DNA of 34,080 bases from Bacteroidales bacterium (GTDB lineage: Bacteria > Bacteroidota > Bacteroidia > Bacteroidales > UBA932). Every line of letters starts with the position of its first letter. The stretch's first letter is position 1. The notes below the pieces were generated by a model. That model did not search any database. It was not told the origin of the DNA and saw only the letters and a program-made list of their open reading frames with translations. The position numbers and the translations under genes are program-made. Below are positions 26,041-34,080 of the stretch, one piece after another. The stretch spans positions 1 through 34,080 of the forward strand of contig JALFFZ010000051.1 in the NCBI GenBank assembly GCA_022777585.1. Direction: 5' to 3'.

Positions 26041-29000
26041 ATGTCAAAGACGACAAAAGCCAAGCGAATTTCGTTCGCAACCTCAAAGATTCTCCTGGAG
26101 TATCCGGACCTGCTTGAGGTCCAGCTGAAGTCCTTCCGCGACTTCTTCCAGATGGACACTCCACCGGAGAACAGGCGCAACGAGGGCCTGTACAATGTCT
26201 TCCAGGAGATTTTCCCCATCGAGGATACGAGGAACAGTTACAAGCTCGAATTCATTGATTATTTCCTCGATCCCCCAAGATTTTCCATCGAGGAATGTCT
26301 TGAGAGAGGCGACACCTACAAAGTGCCTCTCAAGGCAAAACTCCGCCTTTCCTGCAGCGACACCGAGCACGAGGACTTCGAGACCAAGGTTCAGGACGTA
26401 TATCTGGGCGACATCCCTTACATGACGCCTGCCGGAACCTTCATCATCAACGGTTCCGAGCGCATCATAGTGTCCCAGCTCCACAGATCTCCCGGCGTAT
26501 TCTTCGGTCAGAGCCTCCACGCCAACGGAACCAAGCTCTACTCGGCACGTATAATCCCGTTCAAGGGTTCCTGGATAGAGTTCTCCACGGACATCAACAA
26601 CGTGATGTTCGCCTACATCGACCGTAAGAAGAAGCTCCCTGTGACCACCCTCCTGCGTGCCATAGGATTCAGCAGCGACAAAGATATCATCGACATCTAC
26701 GGACTCGCCGACGAGGTTTCCATGGATGAGGAGACCCTCAGGCAGTATCAGGGCCGCAAGCTTGCCGCCAAGGTCATCAAGACCTGGGTAGAGGACTTCG
26801 TGGACGAGGATACCGGTGAGGTGATTCCTGTCGAGAGAACCGAGGCCATCGTGGAAAGAGGCCAGATTCTCGACGAGCAGACCATAGCCCAGCTTCTCGA
26901 GACCGACGTCAAGAAGATTCTCATCCAGAAGGAGGAATCCGAAGCCAAGGAATATGAGATCATATTCAACACCCTTCAGAAGGATACCACCAACACCGAG
27001 ATGGAGGCAGTCAACTACATCTACAAGCAGCTCCGCAACTCGGAGCCGCCTGATGAGGCTACTGCCAGGGACGTCATCGAAAAGCTTTTCTTCTCTGAGA
27101 AGAGATACGACCTCGGCGAGGTCGGCAGGTACCGTCTGAACAAGAAGCTCTCCCTTACCATCGACGACAATGTGAGGGTGCTTACCAAGACGGATATCAT
27201 AGAAATCATACGCTACCTCGTTTGCCTTATCAACGAAAAGGCCGAGGTGGACGATATCGACCACCTGAGCAACAGGCGTATCAGGACCGTAGGCGAGCAG
27301 CTCGCAAACCAGTTCAGCGTAGGCCTCACCCGTATGGCAAGGACCATACGCGAGAAGATGAACGTACGCGACAGCGAGCAGTTTGTTCCATCCGACCTGA
27401 TAACGGCCAAGACCCTCTCGTCGGTCATCAACTCCTTCTTCGGAACTTCCCAGCTCTCCCAGTTCATGGACCAGACCAACCCGCTTTCGGAGATCACCCA
27501 CAAGAGGCGTCTCTCCGCCCTGGGTCCTGGCGGTCTGTCAAGAGACAGGGCAGGTTTCGAGGTACGAGACGTACACTACACCCACTACGGCCGTCTCTGC
27601 CCTATCGAGACTCCGGAAGGCCCGAACATCGGTCTGATCTCCTCACTCTGCGTTTACGCGAGGATCAACAGCCTGGGCTTCATCGAGACTCCTTACCGCA
27701 AAGTGGAGAACGGCAAGGTCGATCTCACCCCGGGCGGCTGGAAATATATGAGCGCCGAGGACGAGGAATACCAGACCATATCTCTTGCAAACGTGAAGCT
27801 CGACGATGAGGGCAATATGCTCGACGACCGCATCCAGTGCCGTCTCGAAGCCGATTTCCCTGTCGTATCGAAGGAGGAAGTCAACTATATGGACGTCGCT
27901 CCTAACCAGATCGCTTCCGTGGCGGCCTCACTGATTCCGTTCCTCGAGCACGATGATGCCCACCGTGCCCTGATGGGTGCGAACATGATGAGGCAGGCGG
28001 TTCCGCTCCTTAATCCGGAGGCCCCTATCGTGGGTACCGGCCTCGAGGAGAGGGTCTGCCTCGATTCCAGGACCCAGATCATTGCAGAGCGCAAGGGTGA
28101 AGTGGTTTATGTGGATGCAAACGAAATCCACGTAAGGTACGACCGCAGCGAGGACGAGAAATTCGTAAGCTTCAGCCCGGACGTGACCGTTTACAAGCTT
28201 CCTATATTCAGGAGGACCAACCAGAGCACGACCATCCTGCTCAAGCCTATAGTACGCAAGGGCGACAAAGTGGAAAAGGGTCAGGTGATGACCGAGGGAT
28301 ATGCGACCCAGAACGGCGAACTCGCCCTCGGACGCAACCTCAAGGTTGCCTTCATGCCTTGGAAGGGATACAACTACGAGGACGCCATCGTGCTTTCCGA
28401 AAAGATGGTACGCTGGGACATCCTCACTTCCGTACACGTGGACGAGTACATTACCGAGGTTCGTGACACCAAGCGCGGTGCCGAGGAACTCACTTCGGAC
28501 ATACCTAACGTCAGCGAGGATGCCACCAAGGACCTCGGCGAGGACGGTATAATCCGCGTGGGTGCCCACATCGAGCCGGGTGACATAATGATAGGCAAGA
28601 TCACCCCTAAGGGCGAGAGCGATCCTTCTCCTGAGGAAAAACTCCTCCGTGCCATCTTCGGCGACAAGGCCGGAGAGGTAAAGGACGCTTCACTCAAGGC
28701 TACCCCATCCCTCAGCGGTACCGTAATCAAGACCGCCCTCTATTCCAAAGCCCTCAAGGAGAGCAACCGCAAGGGTGCACGCAACGAGCAGAAACTCCGC
28801 GAGCAGGCAGAGGAGGAGAGAAGGGATGCCGAGATAGCCAAGCTCTTCAACCAGTTCATCGAGAAGCTCGCCACCCTCACCGAGGGCAAGAAGAGCGCGG
28901 GCATCAGCGAACTTGTCGGCACCGAAATCATTGCCAAGGGCAAAGCCATCACCGTGGACCAGCTCAGGAACATTGATTACGCAAGCATCAATTCCAGCAA

Positions 29001-29862
29001 GTGGACCACTGACAAGGCTGCCAACGCCATGATCAAGGATCTCATCAACAACTACTGCATAGCCAGGAAGGAGATCGAGGCCCGCTACAGGAGAATCATC
29101 GACAAGATCAAGATCGGTGACGAACTGGGCAACGGCGTGATGAAACTCGCCAAGGTCTATGTAGCCAAGAAGAGGAAGATCAGAGTCGGTGACAAGATGG
29201 CCGGCCGTCACGGAAACAAGGGTATCGTAGCGAAGATAGTAAGGGACGAAGATATGCCTTTCCTCGCTGACGGAACTCCTGTGGACATAGTGCTCAACCC
29301 TCTGGGTGTGCCTTCCCGTATGAATATAGGTCAGATATACGAGACCGTGCTCGGCTGGGCCGGCCAGGAACTCGGAGTCAAGTTCAGCACCCCTATCTTC
29401 GACGGTGCAAGCCTTGAGGAGATCTGCCGCTATACCGACAAGGCGGGTGTTCCGCGCTACGGAAAGACCTTCCTCAGGGACGGCGGTACCGGTGACTGGT
29501 TCGACCAGCCGGCAACCGTGGGCGTCATCTATATGATTAAGCTCGGCCACATGGTCGATGACAAGATGCACGCAAGGTCCATAGGTCCTTACTCGCTCAT
29601 CACCCAGCAGCCTCTCGGAGGTAAAGCCCAGTTCGGTGGTCAGAGGTTCGGTGAGATGGAGGTTTGGGCGCTCGAGGCATTCGGCGCAGCAAACATTCTC
29701 CAGGAGATCCTGACTGTGAAGTCCGACGACGTCACCGGACGTTCGAAGACCTACGAAGCCATCGTGAAGGGAGACCTTATGCCTACCCCAGGAATTCCGG
29801 AGTCACTCAACGTGCTGCTCCACGAACTCCGCGGACTCGGTCTCAAGGTGACCCTCGAATAA
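26041..29862 (+). CDS. rpoB: DNA-directed RNA polymerase subunit beta
   Basis: 1273 aa; [80 protein letters not shown]. Confidence 0.99.
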   Translation: MSKTTKAKRISFATSKILLEYPDLLEVQLKSFRDFFQMDTPPENRRNEGLYNVFQEIFPIEDTRNSYKLEFIDYFLDPPRFSIEECLERGDTYKVPLKAKLRLSCSDTEHEDFETKVQDVYLGDIPYMTPAGTFIINGSERIIVSQLHRSPGVFFGQSLHANGTKLYSARIIPFKGSWIEFSTDINNVMFAYIDRKKKLPVTTLLRAIGFSSDKDIIDIYGLADEVSMDEETLRQYQGRKLAAKVIKTWVEDFVDEDTGEVIPVERTEAIVERGQILDEQTIAQLLETDVKKILIQKEESEAKEYEIIFNTLQKDTTNTEMEAVNYIYKQLRNSEPPDEATARDVIEKLFFSEKRYDLGEVGRYRLNKKLSLTIDDNVRVLTKTDIIEIIRYLVCLINEKAEVDDIDHLSNRRIRTVGEQLANQFSVGLTRMARTIREKMNVRDSEQFVPSDLITAKTLSSVINSFFGTSQLSQFMDQTNPLSEITHKRRLSALGPGGLSRDRAGFEVRDVHYTHYGRLCPIETPEGPNIGLISSLCVYARINSLGFIETPYRKVENGKVDLTPGGWKYMSAEDEEYQTISLANVKLDDEGNMLDDRIQCRLEADFPVVSKEEVNYMDVAPNQIASVAASLIPFLEHDDAHRALMGANMMRQAVPLLNPEAPIVGTGLEERVCLDSRTQIIAERKGEVVYVDANEIHVRYDRSEDEKFVSFSPDVTVYKLPIFRRTNQSTTILLKPIVRKGDKVEKGQVMTEGYATQNGELALGRNLKVAFMPWKGYNYEDAIVLSEKMVRWDILTSVHVDEYITEVRDTKRGAEELTSDIPNVSEDATKDLGEDGIIRVGAHIEPGDIMIGKITPKGESDPSPEEKLLRAIFGDKAGEVKDASLKATPSLSGTVIKTALYSKALKESNRKGARNEQKLREQAEEERRDAEIAKLFNQFIEKLATLTEGKKSAGISELVGTEIIAKGKAITVDQLRNIDYASINSSKWTTDKAANAMIKDLINNYCIARKEIEARYRRIIDKIKIGDELGNGVMKLAKVYVAKKRKIRVGDKMAGRHGNKGIVAKIVRDEDMPFLADGTPVDIVLNPLGVPSRMNIGQIYETVLGWAGQELGVKFSTPIFDGASLEEICRYTDKAGVPRYGKTFLRDGGTGDWFDQPATVGVIYMIKLGHMVDDKMHARSIGPYSLITQQPLGGKAQFGGQRFGEMEVWALEAFGAANILQEILTVKSDDVTGRSKTYEAIVKGDLMPTPGIPESLNVLLHELRGLGLKVTLE

Positions 29863-29899
29863 GTTTCAACTGACTACTGATAATTGAAGAATTAGAAAT

Positions 29900-32800
29900 A
29901 TGCCTACTTATAACAAAGACAATAAGGCTAAAAGCAACTTCGAGAAGATCAGCATTTCACTCGCTTCTCCGGAAGACATCAAAGGAAGGTCATCCGGAGA
30001 GGTGCTGAAACCTGAGACCGTCAACTACAGGACCTACAAGCCTGAAAGGGACGGACTCTTCTGCGAGAAGATCTTCGGTCCTACCAAGGACTACGAGTGC
30101 CACTGCGGTAAGTACAAGAGAATACGCTACCGCGGCATCGTCTGCGACCGCTGCGGTGTCGAGGTTACGGAGAAGAAGGTCCGCAGGGAAAGGATGGGTC
30201 ACATAGAGCTCACCGTTCCTGTAGCCCACATCTGGTACTTCAAGTCAGCTCCAAACAAGATCGCCGCTCTGCTCGGAATTCCTTCCAAGAAACTCGAACA
30301 GGTCATCTACTACGAGAAGTATATAGTCCTCAACCAGGGCGCATCGAACTATCCTAAGCTCGAGCTCCTCAGCGAAGAGGAATATCTCGACGTTCTCGCA
30401 GACCTTCCGAACAACGGCAACCTCCCTGACGAGGATGAGAACAAGTTCAGGGCAAAGATGGGCGCAGAGGCCATATACGACCTGCTCAAGGAAGTGGACA
30501 TCGACGAACTCGCCAAGAGTCTTCGCGCAAGCATGGTTACCGACAGGTCACAGCAGCGCAGGACCGAGGCCCTCAAGAGACTGAGCGTTGTGAAGTGGTT
30601 CCAGGAGTCCAAGGGAATCAACCGTCCTGAATGGATGATTCTCAAGGTCATCCCTGTCACCCCTCCTGAGCTCCGTCCTCTCGTTCCGCTGGACGGCGGC
30701 CGCTTCGCCACTTCAGACCTGAACGACCTCTACAGAAGGGTGATCATCAGGAACAACCGTCTGAAGAGACTCATCGAGATCAAGGCGCCGGAAGTCATAC
30801 TGCGCAACGAGAAGCGAATGCTTCAGGAAGCCGTGGACTCCCTGTTCGACAACTCCAAGAAGTCCAACGCCGTCAAGAGCGAGGCCAACAGGGCTCTCAA
30901 GTCCCTGTCCGACTCTCTCAAAGGCAAGCAGGGCCGTTTCCGTCAGAACCTCCTCGGAAAGCGTGTCGATTACTCCGCACGTTCCGTCATCGTCGTAGGT
31001 CCTGAGCTGAATATGCACGAGTGCGGTCTGCCTAAGTATATGGCTGCCGAGCTCTACAAGCCGTTCATCATCCGCAAACTCATAGAGCGCGGAATCGTGA
31101 AGACGGTCAAGTCCGCAAAGAAGATCGTGGACCGTCAGGATCCGGTCATCTGGGACATACTCGAGAACGTGATGAAAGGTCATCCGGTTCTGCTGAACCG
31201 TGCACCTACCCTTCACCGTCTCGGTATCCAGGCTTTCCAGCCGAGGATGATCGAGGGCAAGGCCATTCAGCTGCACCCGCTCGCATGTACGGCATTCAAC
31301 GCCGACTTCGACGGTGACCAGATGGCTGTGCACCTCCCTCTCGGCAACGCCGCCATACTCGAGGCTCAGCTGCTGATGCTCGGTTCGCACAACATCCTCA
31401 ACCCTGCCAACGGTACCCCTATCACCGTGCCTTCACAGGATATGGTGCTCGGTCTTTACTACATCACCAAGATCAGACCGGGTGCAAAGGGTGAGGGAAT
31501 GAGGTTCTACGGACCTAAGGAAGTCATTATCGCACTCAACGAGAAGGCCATAGAGATTCACGCCAAGATATCCGTGAGGATGCCTGTGGACAAGATGAAT
31601 CCTGAGGCCGGCACCCACATGGTAGAGACCAGCCCGGGACGTATCATCGTCAACGAGCTTGTTCCTGACAAGGTGCCGTACATCAACGAGGTACTCTCCA
31701 AGAAATCCCTCCGCAAGATCATATCCGTGGTAATCAAGAACACCGGTATCTCACGTACCGCCCAGTTCCTCGACGACATCAAGAACCTCGGATACACCAT
31801 GGCCTTCAAGGGAGGTCTGTCCTTCAACCTCGGTGACGTTATCATCCCTGGCGAGAAAGACGGAATGATCGAGGACGGCTACAAGAAGGTCGCCGAGATC
31901 AAGAGCAACTTCGAGATGGGCTTCATCACCAACAACGAGCGCTACAACAAGGTCATCGACCTCTGGACCTCCATCGACAACAAGCTTCAGAGGATAGTGG
32001 AGGAGCAGATTTCCGCTGACCAGCAGGGCTTCAACCCTGTGTATATGATGCTCGACTCCGGAGCCCGCGGTTCCATAGGCCAGATCAAGCAGCTCTGCGG
32101 TATGCGAGGCCTTATGGCCAAGCCTCAGAAGTCCGGCGGACAGGGCCACGACACCATCGAGAACCCGGTTATCAGCAACCTTAAGGAGGGTATGTCCGTG
32201 CTCGAGTACTTCATCGGTACCCACGGTGCCCGCAAGGGTCTTGCCGATACCGCCCTCAAGACTGCGGATGCAGGTTACCTGACCCGTCGTCTGGTGGACG
32301 TATCCCACGACGTGATTATCAACGAAGAGGACTGCGGCACCCTCAGGGGCCTCATCGCAACCGCCATCAAGAGCAAGGATGAGGTTGTGGAATCCCTCGG
32401 AGACCGTATCCTCGGCCGTGTACCTGTACACAACATATACAACCCGCTTGACGGACAGCTCATCGTGGCTTCCGGCGAGGAGATCACCGAAGAGAAGGCC
32501 GCTCTCATCGAGTCGCTGCCTATCGAACAGGTGGAGATACGTTCCGTGCTCACCTGCGAGTCCCGCAAGGGAGTCTGCGCAAAGTGCTACGGACGCAACC
32601 TCGCAACCAGCCGCATGGTTGAGAAAGGTGAGGTTGTCGGCGTGATCGCCGCACAGTCCATCGGTGAGCCGGGTACCCAGCTGACACTGCGTACCTTCCA
32701 CGCCGGCGGTGTGGCCGGTGGTGAAGTTGCAGACAACAGCATCGAGTCCAAGTACGACGGCAAGCTGGAGTTCAGCGAGCTCAGGACCATAGAAAGGGAA

Positions 32801-34080
32801 AGCGAGAACGGAGTGGAGACCGTTGTGGTCAGCCGTACCACGGAACTCAAGATCGTGGACGAGAACACCGGCATCACCTTCTCCCAGTACGATATCCCTT
32901 ACGGTTCCGTTCTCTTCAAGCAGGACGGTGCCAAGGTCAGCAAGAAGGATCTTATCTGCGAATGGGACGCCTACAACGCAATCACCATTGCCGAGTCAGC
33001 CGGTATCGCCAGGTACGAGAACATGGTTGACGGCATCACCTTCCGTGAGGAGATTGCCGACGAGTATTCCCTCAACCGCGACAAGGTCATCATCGCCTCC
33101 CAGGACAAGACCAAGAACCCTGCCCTCACCATACTCTCCGAGACCGGTGAGATCATCAAGACCTTCAACCTCCCTGTCAATGCCCACGTAATGGTGGCAG
33201 ACGGCGCTCAGGTCAAGGTCGGTGACATCATCATCAAGATTCCTCGCGCAGTCGGCAAGTCCGGTGACATCACCGGCGGTCTGCCACGAGTTACAGAGCT
33301 CTTCGAAGCCCGCAACCCATCCAACCCGGCCATCGTCACCGAAATCAACGGTGAGGTCAGCCTGGGCAAGATCAAGCGAGGCAACCAGGAGATTATCGTG
33401 CGCAACCGCTCAGGTGTCGAGAAATCCTATCTCGTGCCTATGTCCAAGCAGATACTCGTTCAGGAGAACGACTACGTAAGGGCCGGAACCCGTCTTTCCG
33501 ACGGCGCCGTATCCCCTACCGACATTCTCAACATACTCGGTCCTATCAAGGTTCAGGAGTACATCGTGAATGAGGTTCAGGAGGTTTACCGTCTGCAGGG
33601 CGTGAAGATCAATGACAAGCACTTCGAGATCATCGTACGCCAGATGATGAGAAAGGTGAAGATCAATGATCCGGGCGACACCGATTTCCTCCAGGAGGAG
33701 CTCGTGGACAAGTGGGTATTCATGGATACCAACGACAACATCTACGGCAAGTACTTCGTCGAGGACAATGGCGACTCCGAGAAGTTCAACATCGGTGACA
33801 TCATCAGCGCAAGGGATCTCCGCAGCGAGAACTCCTCACTTGACCGCCAGGGTCTGCGCATGATGGCCGTACGCGAGGCCAAGCCGGCCACCGCAAGCCA
33901 GGTGCTCCAGGGTATCACAAGGGCTGCACTGAAGACCAACAGCTTCATCTCCGCAGCTTCCTTCCAGGAGACCACCAAGGTGCTCAGCGAGGCAGCGATA
34001 CGCGGTCGCGTCGATACTCTCGAAGGCCTCAAGGAGAACGTCATCTGCGGACACGCAATTCCGGCCGGTACCGGTCAGAA
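29900..34080 (+). CDS. rpoC: DNA-directed RNA polymerase subunit beta', truncated at the window end
   Basis: ATG at 29900 ([73 protein letters not shown]...); codes for [12 protein letters not shown] near 31300; open to 34080. Confidence 0.99.
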   Translation, partial: MPTYNKDNKAKSNFEKISISLASPEDIKGRSSGEVLKPETVNYRTYKPERDGLFCEKIFGPTKDYECHCGKYKRIRYRGIVCDRCGVEVTEKKVRRERMGHIELTVPVAHIWYFKSAPNKIAALLGIPSKKLEQVIYYEKYIVLNQGASNYPKLELLSEEEYLDVLADLPNNGNLPDEDENKFRAKMGAEAIYDLLKEVDIDELAKSLRASMVTDRSQQRRTEALKRLSVVKWFQESKGINRPEWMILKVIPVTPPELRPLVPLDGGRFATSDLNDLYRRVIIRNNRLKRLIEIKAPEVILRNEKRMLQEAVDSLFDNSKKSNAVKSEANRALKSLSDSLKGKQGRFRQNLLGKRVDYSARSVIVVGPELNMHECGLPKYMAAELYKPFIIRKLIERGIVKTVKSAKKIVDRQDPVIWDILENVMKGHPVLLNRAPTLHRLGIQAFQPRMIEGKAIQLHPLACTAFNADFDGDQMAVHLPLGNAAILEAQLLMLGSHNILNPANGTPITVPSQDMVLGLYYITKIRPGAKGEGMRFYGPKEVIIALNEKAIEIHAKISVRMPVDKMNPEAGTHMVETSPGRIIVNELVPDKVPYINEVLSKKSLRKIISVVIKNTGISRTAQFLDDIKNLGYTMAFKGGLSFNLGDVIIPGEKDGMIEDGYKKVAEIKSNFEMGFITNNERYNKVIDLWTSIDNKLQRIVEEQISADQQGFNPVYMMLDSGARGSIGQIKQLCGMRGLMAKPQKSGGQGHDTIENPVISNLKEGMSVLEYFIGTHGARKGLADTALKTADAGYLTRRLVDVSHDVIINEEDCGTLRGLIATAIKSKDEVVESLGDRILGRVPVHNIYNPLDGQLIVASGEEITEEKAALIESLPIEQVEIRSVLTCESRKGVCAKCYGRNLATSRMVEKGEVVGVIAAQSIGEPGTQLTLRTFHAGGVAGGEVADNSIESKYDGKLEFSELRTIERESENGVETVVVSRTTELKIVDENTGITFSQYDIPYGSVLFKQDGAKVSKKDLICEWDAYNAITIAESAGIARYENMVDGITFREEIADEYSLNRDKVIIASQDKTKNPALTILSETGEIIKTFNLPVNAHVMVADGAQVKVGDIIIKIPRAVGKSGDITGGLPRVTELFEARNPSNPAIVTEINGEVSLGKIKRGNQEIIVRNRSGVEKSYLVPMSKQILVQENDYVRAGTRLSDGAVSPTDILNILGPIKVQEYIVNEVQEVYRLQGVKINDKHFEIIVRQMMRKVKINDPGDTDFLQEELVDKWVFMDTNDNIYGKYFVEDNGDSEKFNIGDIISARDLRSENSSLDRQGLRMMAVREAKPATASQVLQGITRAALKTNSFISAASFQETTKVLSEAAIRGRVDTLEGLKENVICGHAIPAGTGQ

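Noticed and set aside
26083-27501. 472-aa minus-strand ORF inside rpoB
   Set aside because: Shadow ORF opposite a well-conserved gene; no domain-like sequence. The same reasoning applies to 28690-29571, 31751-32701 and 30713-31390.
1-34080. CRISPR arrays, insertion sequences, toxin-antitoxin or phage genes
   Set aside because: No regularly spaced repeats, terminal inverted repeats or relevant protein families seen.

Overview
Chromosomal window from a Bacteroidetes (Bacteroidales-type) bacterium. It falls into three parts. (1) ~577-14661: a visibly lower-GC accessory block. A divergent ECF sigma factor faces an operon-like array of FecR anti-sigma, STN-SusC, SusD-like lipoprotein, BACON/DUF5689-like lipoprotein, calcineurin-like phosphoesterase and a large BACON/FN3 modular lipoprotein. 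It contains no glycoside hydrolase and lies between an rRNA methyltransferase-like gene (window edge) and an S46 peptidase. (2) 14663-21215: a higher-GC block with a DPP11-like S46 dipeptidyl-peptidase, two tandem MFS transporters that resemble the lysosomal dipeptide transporter MFSD1, and a divergent dxs. (3) 21231-34080: a deeply conserved core locus, tRNA-Thr/Tyr/Gly/Thr-tuf-tRNA-Trp-secE-nusG-rplK-rplA-rplJ-rplL-rpoB-rpoC (rpoC truncated). The most interesting candidates are the possible dipeptide release-and-uptake module (DPP11 plus two MFSD1-like transporters), the phosphoesterase-centred SusCD locus inserted as a possible island, and a terminator-like hairpin that abuts tRNA-Trp. No CRISPR array, transposase or integrase was seen.
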